Source: Erysipelothrix sp. (GTDB lineage Bacteria > Bacillota_I > Bacilli_A > Erysipelotrichales > Erysipelotrichaceae). Taken from it: a stretch of DNA of 46,302 bases. The notes under the pieces were generated by a model. It had not been told where the DNA came from. It searched no databases and was given only the letters and a program-made list of their open reading frames with translations. The stretch is from the NCBI GenBank assembly GCA_012728555.1, contig JAAYEW010000128.1, forward strand, positions 1 through 46,302, written 5' to 3'. The first letter of the stretch is position 1. The number at the start of each line of letters is the position of its first letter. This document shows, in pieces, positions 26,859-34,704 of this stretch. The position numbers were made by a program, and so were the translations under genes.

Positions 26859-28196
26859 ATGATTATTACAGATAAACAATTAACTAGATTTCAGCAAGAT
26901 TATGACGCAAATCCTAACAATCGAGTTGTAGAAAATGCTATTGCTAATGTTGGTTTGCAAGAAGCATCGCTTGACAGTTCTTTAAACAGACGACACCCTT
27001 TTACTTTTAGCCATACAACCACTAAAGGTGAAATTACAAATCAAAAATCAAGTGGACGTTGTTGGATGTTTTCTGCGCTAAATACTGCACGGGTTGATAC
27101 CATGACAAAGCTCAATCTTGAAACGTTTGAATTCTCTCAAACGTATACTCTTTTTTGGGACAAACTTGAAAAATCGAACTATTTCTTAGAAAGCATTTTA
27201 GAAACCGTTGAAGAGGCAACCGATTCCCGTATCATTATGCATTTATTGACTGCCCCTGTTCAAGATGGAGGTCAATGGGATATGTTTGCGGGGATTCTTT
27301 CAAAATATGGTGCTGTTCCTAAGAGCATTATGCCAGAAACTTTTCATTCTTCCAATACAATGGGACTTAATCGTGTATTAACTTCTAAGTTACGTGAAAA
27401 TGCTTATACATTGAGAACTGCCTATAGAGATGGAAAAAGCATGGAAGAACTACGTGAACTAAAAGAAGCGATGTTATCTCATCTCTATTCAATTTTAGTG
27501 AAATCATTAGGTCCTGTTCCTACTACTTTTACGTTTGAATATACGGACAAAGATGAGAAATTTCACCGTATTTCAGACATTACCCCTGTTGATTTCTTTA
27601 AGGAATATGTTGGATGGAATTTGGAAGATAAAGTGTCTTTAATTAATGCTCCTACCACATCCAAACCTTTTGGACGGGCTTATACTGTTAAATTTTTAGG
27701 GACAGTTAAGGAACTGTATCCAATTCGTTATATTAATGTCGATTTGGATACAATGAAAAGAGCCGCAATTGAAAGCATTAAAAATAATGAACCGGTTTGG
27801 TTTGGTTGCGATGTTGGTAAACAATCGACACGAACCACTGGTATTTTGGATGCTAAAGCTTATCAATATGAGTTAACATTGAATCAAGACATCACTCTTA
27901 CGAAAGGTCAACGACTAGATTATGGTGAATCATTACTAACTCACGCAATGGTCTTTACAGGTGTTAATCTTGATAACGATGGCAACCCACTGACATGGCA
28001 AGTTGAGAACTCATGGGGGGATCAAGTCGGTCAAAAGGGTATCTTCTCAATGAGTGATGATTGGTTTGATGAGTATAACTATCAAATTATGGTTGATAAG
28101 AAGTATCTTAGTCCAACTGTTCTTGAAGCACTTAAGAAGGATATTATTGAGTTAGAACCATGGGATCCAATGGGAGCACTAGCTCTAGCAAAATAA
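26859..28196 (+). CDS. pepC: aminopeptidase C (bleomycin hydrolase family)
   Basis: This 445-residue papain-fold peptidase of family C1B has the catalytic cysteine in QKSSGRCWMF (Cys68), histidine in LLTHAMVFTG and asparagine in VENSWGDQVG. PepC is a cytoplasmic hexameric aminopeptidase that frees amino acids from imported peptides, useful in an organism that may have lost proline synthesis. AAGAAGGATTTT precedes the ATG. It is the first of two adjacent plus-strand genes in an otherwise minus-strand area, with its own promoter and terminator. Confidence 0.95.
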   Translation: MIITDKQLTRFQQDYDANPNNRVVENAIANVGLQEASLDSSLNRRHPFTFSHTTTKGEITNQKSSGRCWMFSALNTARVDTMTKLNLETFEFSQTYTLFWDKLEKSNYFLESILETVEEATDSRIIMHLLTAPVQDGGQWDMFAGILSKYGAVPKSIMPETFHSSNTMGLNRVLTSKLRENAYTLRTAYRDGKSMEELRELKEAMLSHLYSILVKSLGPVPTTFTFEYTDKDEKFHRISDITPVDFFKEYVGWNLEDKVSLINAPTTSKPFGRAYTVKFLGTVKELYPIRYINVDLDTMKRAAIESIKNNEPVWFGCDVGKQSTRTTGILDAKAYQYELTLNQDITLTKGQRLDYGESLLTHAMVFTGVNLDNDGNPLTWQVENSWGDQVGQKGIFSMSDDWFDEYNYQIMVDKKYLSPTVLEALKKDIIELEPWDPMGALALAK

Positions 28197-28205
28197 TATA
28201 TCAAG

Positions 28206-28246
28206 AGAGAGTCAATACAGAATGCTGATGACTCTCTTTTTTTTTG
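28206..28246 (+). terminator. terminator of pepC
   Basis: AGAGAGTCA (28206-28214) pairs with TGACTCTCT (28229-28237), followed by a run of nine or more T residues. It starts about 10 bases after the pepC stop. Confidence 0.9.
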
Positions 28247-28284
28247 GCTAAAACAACCTGAAATCTGCAAATTGAAAAGTATGT

Positions 28285-28290
28285 TATAAT
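28285..28290 (+). promoter_or_regulatory. extended -10 promoter of the PhnA-like gene
   Basis: TATAAT preceded by TGT (extended -10) lies 30 bases before the ATG. No good -35 is present at the normal distance. Confidence 0.65.
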
Positions 28291-28320
28291 CAGTGGTAAT
28301 AATGAATGGAGATTAGATAA

Positions 28321-28644
28321 ATGAGTTTACCTGCATGCCCACAATGCAATGAAAATGTCACATATGAAGAAGGTCATACCTTTGTGTGTCCAATGTGTTT
28401 TTTTGAGTGGACAGAACAGTCGATGATGGATGCTCTTGTTAAGGATAGTAATGGGAACCCGTTAAACGATGGTGATGATGTAATCATTATCAAAGATTTG
28501 AAACTTGGAAGAGATACGCTTAAACAAGGGACTCGTGTTAGAAATATAAAAATTCTCGACCGAGTGGTTGATAGTCATGATCTTCAAGCTCGAGTGGATG
28601 GACATGGAATGATTTATTTAAAAGGGTCTGTTGTTAAAAAATAA
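28321..28644 (+). CDS. yjdM: PhnA/YjdM family zinc-ribbon protein
   Basis: This 107-residue protein has an N-terminal zinc ribbon (CPQC...CPMC, residues 7-27) and the C-terminal PhnA domain (VKDSNGNPL, DGDDVIIIKDLKLG, KQGTRVRNI). The family was named from the E. coli phosphonate operon, but its role is unclear and it is common in bacteria that do not use phosphonates. ATGGAGATT precedes the ATG. The gene stands alone with its own promoter and terminator. Confidence 0.93.
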   Translation: MSLPACPQCNENVTYEEGHTFVCPMCFFEWTEQSMMDALVKDSNGNPLNDGDDVIIIKDLKLGRDTLKQGTRVRNIKILDRVVDSHDLQARVDGHGMIYLKGSVVKK

Positions 28645-28700
28645 GTTAGCTAAAATCTTGTTCTATTCAAACCTTTAATGTCTGTTTTGATGATTACATA

Positions 28701-28724
28701 AGTGAGTCAATTGTCTCACTTTTT
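28701..28724 (+). terminator. terminator of the PhnA-like gene
   Basis: AGTGAG (28701-28706) pairs with CTCACT (28715-28720), followed by TTTT. It lies 57 bases after the stop codon. Confidence 0.7.
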
Positions 28725-28766
28725 ATTATGGTTTGTTCTTTGATTAACGAGAAAAGACTCCAAGAG

Positions 28767-28800
28767 TAGAAACAATCTGTAAATTGATGTTTCTATTTTT
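28767..28800 (+). terminator. second hairpin with T tract
   Basis: TAGAAACA (28767-28774) is fully complementary to TGTTTCTA (28788-28795) and is followed by TTTTT on the plus strand. It may be a back-up terminator for the PhnA-like gene. The sequence from here to 28860 has no gene. Confidence 0.5.
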
Positions 28801-28860
28801 GGGGTCAGTACTTAAAAATTCATTGTTCAACACATGTCTTAAATGTCATCTTCTCAGGTG

Positions 28861-29019
28861 TTAATTTTCTTTCTTTTTGCGTGAAACTATCAGTAATAAG
28901 AATCCCGATAGAACAACTATAGCTGATAGAGTTTGAAGTTGGATTTCATTTGAGCCTGTGTCTGGAAGATTGCTAATTTCTTCTTTGGTGTTTGATACAG
29001 TTAGAAGTACTGTTTCGGG
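28861..29019 (-). pseudogene. remnant of an LPxTG cell-wall-anchored protein (C-terminus only)
   Basis: The minus strand encodes a complete sortase sorting signal: LPDTG (codons at 28954-28968), a hydrophobic span (LSAIVVLSGFLLLIVS) and a basic tail RKKKEN before TAA at 28861-28863. No surface-protein body precedes it; upstream, in the same frame, lies a broken transposase N-terminus. It is therefore the leftover end of a lost surface protein. It also implies that the lineage has, or had, a class A-type sortase. Confidence 0.75.
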
Positions 29020-29184
29020 TGTTGCTTGGCATTCTTTGCGGTAATCATGTATACAGTTATTGATTGATGCAGTAGATACACCCTATTCATTAGAAAGGCT
29101 TGACATGGTGCGTTAATCTTGGATATTCACTGTAAAGATTTTCTTCTTCATTTCTGTGCTATTACGTTTCATTTGTTTACTCAT
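29020..29184 (-). pseudogene. remnant of IS3-type transposase OrfA
   Basis: From ATG 29182-29184 (GAGGAAAC before it) the frame reads MSKQMKRNSTEMKKKI, then TAA, RTMSSLSNE, TAG, GVSTASINNCIHDYRKECQA. This is the N-terminal helix-turn-helix of IS3-family OrfA proteins with two in-frame stops. OrfB and clear terminal repeats are missing. A possible -10 box (TATAAT) lies upstream near 29205. Confidence 0.72.
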
Positions 29185-29401
29185 GTTTCCTCTATTGTAC
29201 TAGATTATACACAGGTGTAATAAATTCAATATACCATTACATCCTAATAAGTGTTCAACATGTCTCTTTTGTAGAGTTATACTTTCAGGCAGAGTTTATT
29301 TAAGATTTAGATTTTTGGCCGTTATCCAATTTTATTTTTTCATTCCATCTGTTTCAATCACTTAAGATTCAATTTAGAGACCTATGAAAATGGCTTTCCA
29401 T

Positions 29402-29454
29402 AAAAAAACCTCATGACATGACAACTGAGTGATTCTTAGTTGTCTGCTTTGAGG
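29402..29454 (-). terminator. terminator after the small membrane-protein pair
   Basis: On the minus strand CCTCA pairs with TGAGG (outer) and GACAACT with AGTTGTC (inner, 29438-29444/29420-29426), followed by seven T residues. It begins 8 bases after the stop of the gene at 29463. The interval 29185-29401 holds no gene that I can recognise. Confidence 0.8.
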
Positions 29455-29462
29455 ATGGGATC

Positions 29463-29792
29463 TTAGTCTTTATAAATCCAAGACATAACTTTTTCAGGAG
29501 AATATCCGGTTTTATTATCCAAATATTTATACTTATCAAAAAATTGCACAAACTCTTCTAAACTTTCTGAATCCGTAATTTTGGTTGCGCTTGCTAACTG
29601 CGGATTGATATGATTATTGTTTAAAGTAAGAATCCATACTTCTTTATCATCCACGGAAATTAAATGATACGGACTATGATACGCTTTCTTTTTAATGAGA
29701 TTAACTTGAAACCGTGTATTTAAGTTTTGTTTTTTAATGATTTGATTATTGAAAAAATCAACTAAAACAAAGCCCAGATAAACAATGACCAA
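29463..29792 (-). CDS. small membrane-anchored protein of unknown function
   Basis: These roughly 109 residues have one N-terminal membrane span (VIVYLGFVLVDFF) and a soluble domain of about 85 residues with mixed strands and helices (WILTLNNNHI, ESLEEFVQFFDKYKYL) ending SWIYKD. I recognise no family. Start uncertain: TTG at 29790-29792 has no ribosome-binding site, while an in-frame ATT at 29811-29813 has AGGATAAC just before it and would complete the membrane span. It lies just after the 130-residue protein gene, probably in one transcript, and is followed by a good terminator, which supports a real gene. Confidence 0.6.
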   Translation of the reverse strand: MVIVYLGFVLVDFFNNQIIKKQNLNTRFQVNLIKKKAYHSPYHLISVDDKEVWILTLNNNHINPQLASATKITDSESLEEFVQFFDKYKYLDNKTGYSPEKVMSWIYKD

Positions 29793-29822
29793 TGGAACAA
29801 AGAAACGAACAATATCGTTATC

Positions 29823-30215
29823 CTAATTAATTGGCGATGAAACTAGATGAAAGACCACTGAAATAATTAGATAAATACTCCCTAATGCTAAAACCATGTG
29901 AGCAATAATACTTAATAGTTTAGATGTTTTGTAGCTCTCACTATCCTCTTCTGATTTAACTTGTTGGGATACTAAGTTTAACAATAGAGCTTTTTCTTTT
30001 TCTCTGATACTTTGTGTCGTATATAAAAGCACATACTTTTCATTATTTAAATGTTTTTGAACCCAATCAATTTCCTGCTCACTCAATCGATTGATATAGA
30101 GACGGATAAACCTATCAGCCATAACCTCATCAAAAAGAGAATCAACATCCATTTGATTTTCCATTGTTTGTTGGTACTTCTTAATAAGATACAGTATGTC
30201 TTGATTGAATGTCAT
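29823..30215 (-). CDS. tail-anchored-like membrane protein of unknown function
   Basis: These 130 residues are a charged, mostly helical soluble part (residues 1-98, with QKHLNNEKYVLLYTTQSIREKE cut in two by a Val/Leu strand) and a hydrophobic C-terminal segment (LLSIIAHMVLALGSIYLIISVVF, in parts) that can span the membrane, leaving a very short tail. This is the layout of a tail-anchored protein. I recognise no family. AGGAGATAAT precedes the ATG, with a TATAAT box just upstream. It is the first gene of a two-gene unit with the next small membrane protein. Confidence 0.65.
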   Translation of the reverse strand: MTFNQDILYLIKKYQQTMENQMDVDSLFDEVMADRFIRLYINRLSEQEIDWVQKHLNNEKYVLLYTTQSIREKEKALLLNLVSQQVKSEEDSESYKTSKLLSIIAHMVLALGSIYLIISVVFHLVSSPIN

Positions 30216-30236
30216 ATGTTAATTATCTCCTAAATA

Positions 30237-30242
30237 ATTATA
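30237..30242 (-). promoter_or_regulatory. -10 box for the small membrane-protein pair
   Basis: A TATAAT on the minus strand lies 21 bases before the ATG at 30215. The -35 region is weak (TTTGTT at 16 bases). Confidence 0.55.
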
Positions 30243-30345
30243 TCACAGTCTATCACGAAACAAACGGTTTGTTTATCCAATCCTTTCTAGATGCTCGCAT
30301 TAAAGACGACAAATTCTTCCATAGGCAGAACATAGCCGACAGCAT

Positions 30346-30372
30346 AAAAAAACTGGTTCATTTCTAAACCAG
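30346..30372 (-). terminator. terminator of the nrd operon
   Basis: On the minus strand CTGGTT (30367-30372) pairs with AACCAG (30353-30358), followed by seven T residues. It starts 14 bases after the nrdH-like stop codon. Confidence 0.8.
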
Positions 30373-30385
30373 CTCTATTAGAAAA

Positions 30386-30634
30386 TTATTGGTTCGCTTT
30401 AATAAAACTCTCAGCATTACTAACACTAGGATTTCTTAAAACATCTTTTTCAGCAATCAGTGCAGGTGTCGAAGTAATTCCATGCAGTTTTACCAACCTC
30501 ATAAATTCTTCAGGGTTATCCTCTTTTTTAATTACTTCAATGACATCGTTGTATTTACCCCGAAGACCTAAATCTAAATATTTTTTTAGTGCGATGCATT
30601 GTCCGCAATTATCTTGTGTTAACATTTTTATCAT
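30386..30634 (-). CDS. nrdH: NrdH-like glutaredoxin
   Basis: This 82-residue thioredoxin-fold protein has a redox CGQC pair (Cys10, Cys13) and a cis-proline loop (ITSTPALI) near residue 55. Its position as the last gene of nrdI-nrdE-nrdF fits NrdH, the electron donor of class Ib ribonucleotide reductase. The CGQC centre and N-terminus differ from the usual CVQC form, so it could be a more general glutaredoxin. It starts one base after the nrdF stop without a clear ribosome-binding site, so translation is coupled. Confidence 0.75.
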   Translation of the reverse strand: MIKMLTQDNCGQCIALKKYLDLGLRGKYNDVIEVIKKEDNPEEFMRLVKLHGITSTPALIAEKDVLRNPSVSNAESFIKANQ

Positions 30635-30635
30635 A

Positions 30636-31691
30636 CTATCTATTTATTGCTGGTTTCTCAAAATAGAAGTCATCATCTGCCAGAGCTTCTGATTTCATTT
30701 TTTGATAACCATTTCCTTTCATTGAAAAATTATCCATTGTCTTTGTTTCAGTATTCAAACCATTTAAAACAACAGGGTTGACCTCTTCATAATCAAAGAA
30801 ATTGTCAAATCCCAAGTTCATCAGAGCTTTATTGGCATTGTACCGAACAAATATTTTAACATCGTGTGACAAATCAACTTTATCATAAATTTGTTCAATC
30901 AGTAATAATTCTTGCTCATAGAGTTCTTCTAATAAATCAAGCGTAAACTTCTTCATTTCTTCTTGTAACTCTCGATCAAAGTTTTCATAGAGCAGAGTAG
31001 CAAGTCTGCCAACATAAAGTCCATGAATCGATTCATCTCTTAAAATTAGATTAATGATTTCACCTGCTTGCATCAACTTTCCTTGACCATAGAACCAAAG
31101 CGGATAATAGAAGCCCGAATAAAATAACCATGACTCTAAGAAGACACTCGCAACCATTGCTTTGTATTGAGCAATTTCAAATTCCAGTTGAGAAAAATTC
31201 ACATTCTGCATATTATAGTTCCGTTGATAGGTCATTTTGTCCAAATGTCGATAATGTCCAACAATAATATCTAGTATTTTTTGTAGATACTCATTTTTTT
31301 CACCCCAAACAAAAAGCTCATCAATTTGTTCATTAGACATATAGGTCATAAAAATATTGGAATAACTTTTTGCGTGAACTGCATTTTCCATCGCAGCCAT
31401 AAAGTTCAGAACTGATTTAGCTTGATGCATATCCTCAGGCATCGATCTAGAGACAACAGGCATCCCAATGTCTCCTTGATAAGTATCCAAAAACGTCAAA
31501 ACTTGTAAGTTTTCTGCATAAGCATCTTGGACATTTTTAGGCAAAATATGCCAAACATTTAGATCCGCTTGCATCGCAATATCTTCAGGTCTCCAAAACT
31601 GAGACAAGTTTTGTTCATAAAAACTTTGAGTGAATTCATCTTCAGGAACGTTCCAGTTCGCTCCAGTATATTGTCTGTTTTTCTTCATCAT
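30636..31691 (-). CDS. nrdF: class Ib ribonucleotide reductase small subunit
   Basis: This 351-residue ferritin-like protein has the metal ligands in [12 protein letters not shown] (Glu, His), [17 protein letters not shown] (Glu) and RDESIHG (Glu, His), with the radical tyrosine expected in the SYSNIFMTY helix. It houses the Mn or Fe centre and tyrosyl radical that starts reduction in NrdE. It is slightly longer than the usual 320-340. The gene starts 9 bases after nrdE with AGAGAAG before the first of two consecutive ATG codons. Confidence 0.95.
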   Translation of the reverse strand: MMKKNRQYTGANWNVPEDEFTQSFYEQNLSQFWRPEDIAMQADLNVWHILPKNVQDAYAENLQVLTFLDTYQGDIGMPVVSRSMPEDMHQAKSVLNFMAAMENAVHAKSYSNIFMTYMSNEQIDELFVWGEKNEYLQKILDIIVGHYRHLDKMTYQRNYNMQNVNFSQLEFEIAQYKAMVASVFLESWLFYSGFYYPLWFYGQGKLMQAGEIINLILRDESIHGLYVGRLATLLYENFDRELQEEMKKFTLDLLEELYEQELLLIEQIYDKVDLSHDVKIFVRYNANKALMNLGFDNFFDYEEVNPVVLNGLNTETKTMDNFSMKGNGYQKMKSEALADDDFYFEKPAINR

Positions 31692-31700
31692 CTTCTCTTT

Positions 31701-33818
31701 CTAGACTGCGCACGATTCGCATTCATCAATCTTGAGTTTTTGAGTTCGTGTATAATAAAGGGTCTTAATTCCCATATGATGTGCATAGAGATAATAACGT
31801 TGTAACTCTCTAGTCGTTATATCTGAGGTAATACAGAGCTCAAAACTTATACCTTGATCAACATGCTTTTGAGCAGTCGCAATGACATCAATTAACTTAT
31901 ACTTGTCCATACGATAAGCTGTTTCATACATAAATTCTGCGGTATCTAAAGCGGGTGAGGGAAAATATGTTTTTGAATTACCATACGTTCTTTCTTCTAT
32001 CAGTTGTTTAACCGGAGTAATCGAGGGAGTTGCACTCATCACATAGGCGATGGAGCCATTCGGGGCAACCGCTAAACGATTTGAGTTGTACAAGCCATAG
32101 GCAATTACCTCTTCTTTAAGTTCTTGCCATTCTTCATCCGTCGGAATATGAATATCCTTAAAGAGTTCTTTGACAATATCGGTTTTAGGAAGGATTGCTT
32201 TCCGATTTTCAAAGTATTCACCACTTGCGTATTTCGATTCTTCAAATCCATAAAACACTTTTTTAGTTTCTCTTGCTTTTTCCATCGAATGTTTTAACGA
32301 ATAGAAATTAATCATATTGAAAAAAACATCAATCAAATCTAAATCTTCTTCACTCCCAAAGGCAATATAATTTTCAGCTATAAATCCGTGATGACCCATG
32401 ATACCAAACCCAACCGAACGCATTAAACGATTTGCTTTAGCAACTGCGGGGACATAGTCAATGTTTGTTTTCTCTGAGACAGAATTCATCACATCCATAG
32501 CCGCATAGACTGTCTCTTTAATACTGTTGTGTTTAATCATGTTGCCCATATGACCAGAAGATAAATTACAGGACACATCTAGCCCAATTTCATCTTTTTC
32601 ACGTTCGTTATAATCTGCAAACTTTGAAACAATCGTTGGTTGCAAGATTTCAGAACACAAATTAGAGAATTTAATCTTGTCTTTTAAAGGATTTTGGTTG
32701 TTAACATTATCCGCAAACATGATGTAAGGATATCCCGATTCCCCTTGAACTTGAGCAATCAAATCCAAAATCTTTCTAGGATTCATCTTTTTCTTACGAA
32801 CCTTAGGATTTTCCATGAGTTTGTCATACCATTTGTCCATTTCAATGGCAATGTCTCCAAAGACAATTCCATATTCATCAAAAACAGTTTTTGGATAAAA
32901 AGCATACATATCTTTGTCTTCTCTTGCTAACTCAATAAACTTATCAGGAATCACAACTCCAAGAGATAAGGTTTTGACACGGATATCATCATCAGCATTC
33001 AATTTTTTTGTCATCAAGAAGTCTTCGATATCCGGATGAAAAACAGTGAGATAGGCTGCTCCTGCGCCAGGACGTTGACCCATTTGATCTGCATAGCGAA
33101 ACGCATTGTCAAGTAGTTTAATAACCCCAACAACCCCTTTTGCGACATTTTCTACTCCTTTGATACTCTCTCCTTTAGCTCGCAAGTTACTTAAATGTAA
33201 CGAAACTCCACCCCCAATTTTCGATAATTGCATCGAAAATTCTTGAGCTCTTGCTATATCATTTAACGAATCATCTACTTCTAACAAGAAACAGGATACA
33301 AATTCTCCCCGACGTTTCTTCCCTGTGTTTAGTAATGTTGGTGTCGCTGGTGTAAAATCTTGAGCAATTAATCGCTCGATTAGTCGCCTTGCTTTAGCTA
33401 TATCCCCATCCCCATGATAAAGTGCTGTGAAAGCTAATCGGTCTTCATAGCGTTCAAGAAAGACTTTCTTATCATTGGTCTTAAGAGCATAGTCATTGTA
33501 AAACTTGAAGGCCCCCATATAGGTAGGAAATCTAAATTTTTGTTGATAAGCATAGTCAAAAATTGATTGTATTTGATCAAAGGTGTATTGATCCAAAAAT
33601 TCTTTTTCAATATATTCATTTTTAACAAGGTGAGCAATTTTTTCTTCTAACGAATGAAAGAATTGTGTTCGTTTATTAACTTCACCAATAAAATAAGCAT
33701 GAGCAGCTTCTTTATCTTTATCTAAATCCTTAATTCTTCCTTCCTCATCAACTATCTGATTATTCAACAAAATCCAATTAGGAATTTGTAAATTAACAAC
33801 TTCTTTCTTTTCACTCAT
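31701..33818 (-). CDS. nrdE: class Ib ribonucleotide reductase large subunit
   Basis: This 705-residue protein has the ten-stranded barrel motifs: active-site cysteines in FVSCFLLEV and SNLCSEIL, the VSCNLSSGHMGN loop, the conserved NSNRLAVAPNGS, radical-transfer tyrosines near KTLYYTRTQ, and the redox-shuttle pair in the C-terminal CESCAV. It reduces ribonucleoside diphosphates. The N-terminal ATP-cone is absent, as usual for NrdE. AGGAGAGAGGCC precedes the ATG inside the end of nrdI (8-base overlap). Confidence 0.96.
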   Translation of the reverse strand: MSEKKEVVNLQIPNWILLNNQIVDEEGRIKDLDKDKEAAHAYFIGEVNKRTQFFHSLEEKIAHLVKNEYIEKEFLDQYTFDQIQSIFDYAYQQKFRFPTYMGAFKFYNDYALKTNDKKVFLERYEDRLAFTALYHGDGDIAKARRLIERLIAQDFTPATPTLLNTGKKRRGEFVSCFLLEVDDSLNDIARAQEFSMQLSKIGGGVSLHLSNLRAKGESIKGVENVAKGVVGVIKLLDNAFRYADQMGQRPGAGAAYLTVFHPDIEDFLMTKKLNADDDIRVKTLSLGVVIPDKFIELAREDKDMYAFYPKTVFDEYGIVFGDIAIEMDKWYDKLMENPKVRKKKMNPRKILDLIAQVQGESGYPYIMFADNVNNQNPLKDKIKFSNLCSEILQPTIVSKFADYNEREKDEIGLDVSCNLSSGHMGNMIKHNSIKETVYAAMDVMNSVSEKTNIDYVPAVAKANRLMRSVGFGIMGHHGFIAENYIAFGSEEDLDLIDVFFNMINFYSLKHSMEKARETKKVFYGFEESKYASGEYFENRKAILPKTDIVKELFKDIHIPTDEEWQELKEEVIAYGLYNSNRLAVAPNGSIAYVMSATPSITPVKQLIEERTYGNSKTYFPSPALDTAEFMYETAYRMDKYKLIDVIATAQKHVDQGISFELCITSDITTRELQRYYLYAHHMGIKTLYYTRTQKLKIDECESCAV

Positions 33819-34176
33819 GGCCTCTCTCCTCTATATATTTCTTAACAATCTCAGATTCATGCTCAAAGCCAGAACCCTCGAATTTTAAAACCAGTGGAAT
33901 TTTATAGATCTCTTGAATCTTATCTCCTGCTGCTCCATAATTTGTGCCCCAATTACGATTACCACTTACAGCAACCCCAATACACTTCTGGTAATGTTTT
34001 CTTAAGACACGAATTGTGCTAATGGGAATTTCCCCAAAATTAAAGCTTCGAGTTATTAAAAAAAACTCTCCTTGATCAAATGGAATCTCATCTTTATCGA
34101 TTTGATAGACAGGATACCCAATTTTTCTAGCGAATCTTAGTGATAATCCTGTGAGACTATCTACAATTATGAACAT
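33811..34176 (-). CDS. nrdI: flavodoxin-like NrdI
   Basis: This 121-residue protein has the flavodoxin-like fold with TRSFNFGEIP and SGNRNWGTNYGAAG, the FMN-binding loops of NrdI. NrdI supplies the oxidant that builds the manganese-tyrosyl cofactor of NrdF. The ATG at 34174-34176 has AAAGGAG six bases upstream; the GTG three bases earlier is too close to that site. It is the first gene of nrdI-nrdE-nrdF-nrdH. Confidence 0.94.
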   Translation of the reverse strand: MFIIVDSLTGLSLRFARKIGYPVYQIDKDEIPFDQGEFFLITRSFNFGEIPISTIRVLRKHYQKCIGVAVSGNRNWGTNYGAAGDKIQEIYKIPLVLKFEGSGFEHESEIVKKYIEERGHE

Positions 34177-34202
34177 CACAATCTCCTTTACAGTGTAATG
34201 CT

Positions 34203-34208
34203 ATTGTA
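34203..34208 (-). promoter_or_regulatory. probable -10 box of the nrd operon
   Basis: TACAAT preceded by TG lies 26 bases before the nrdI ATG on the minus strand. A TCGAAA at 17 bases upstream is a possible -35. The palindromes at 34237-34264 lie just upstream of that. Confidence 0.5.
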
Positions 34209-34236
34209 CATAATTGACGAGCCCATTTCGATTCAA

Positions 34237-34264
34237 TTAATCACAGATTAATGTTTCACATTAA
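34237..34264. promoter_or_regulatory. two overlapping palindromes upstream of nrdI (possible operator)
   Basis: TTAATC-ACA-GATTAA (34237-34251) and TTAATGT-TTC-ACATTAA (34248-34264) are both perfect inverted repeats and share one TTAA. They sit just upstream of the inferred -35 of nrdI. They do not match the NrdR-box consensus well, so the regulator is unknown. The rest of 34265-34311 is plain AT-rich sequence. Confidence 0.5.
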
Positions 34265-34311
34265 ACTTTTAACTTTATTTGTTTATTTCTTTTTTCACAT
34301 CTGAAATTAAT

Positions 34312-34336
34312 AAAAAAAATGAAGCACTTCACTTCA
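34312..34336 (-). terminator. weak terminator-like hairpin
   Basis: On the minus strand TGAAG (34332-34336) pairs with CTTCA (34320-34324), followed by eight T residues. It lies just beyond the stop of the broken frame at 34343-34603 and may be the old terminator of that gene. Confidence 0.4.
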
Positions 34337-34342
34337 CCTATT

Positions 34343-34603
34343 CTAATGAATTTCTTCGATCCGACTAAAAATTGATTCTACTGATGCATCAATTCGCTCT
34401 AAATAAACCTCAATCTCTACATATATTGTGACATCGAATACCTTGAACTGTGTCCGATGGTGATATCAACTTGGCAAGAGGGGCTTAATATTTTCAAAAG
34501 TATCACTAAACAGATGCGTGTCAGCTTTTTCATCATGAGAAATACGATAAATCGACCAATGAATTAAGATATCTGTTTTCGCTAACAGTATTCGTTGAGA
34601 ATC
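34343..34603 (-). pseudogene. decayed coding remnant, unidentified
   Basis: The minus strand holds two protein-like stretches in different frames: one with DILIHWSIYRIS and HLFSDTFENIKPLLPS ending in TGA, and one with VFDVTIYVEIEVYLERIDAS ending SRIEEIH-TAG at 34343-34345. Neither has a start codon or ribosome-binding site. Residue composition looks like real protein, and the second piece could be the end of a transporter or regulator domain, but I cannot name the family. It fills most of the 520-base gap between nrdI and htpG. Confidence 0.35.
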
Positions 34604-34637
34604 TTATCTTTTCTTCTTATGGATTTAGTCGAGAAAC

Positions 34638-34689
34638 AAAAAAAGAAGGAAAAGAATAACATTTTTATCTCATCGTTACTTTTCCTTCT
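34638..34689 (-). terminator. terminator of htpG
   Basis: On the minus strand AGAAGGAAAAGTAAC pairs with GTTATTCTTTTCCTTCT (small bulge), followed by seven T residues. It lies 16 bases after the htpG stop. Confidence 0.85.
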
Positions 34690-34704
34690 AATATTAATTT
34701 TGAT

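Noticed and set aside
30243-30345. Gene or RNA in the gap before the nrd terminator
   Set aside because: Only about 100 bases with no coding pattern and no stable hairpin; I see nothing supportable.
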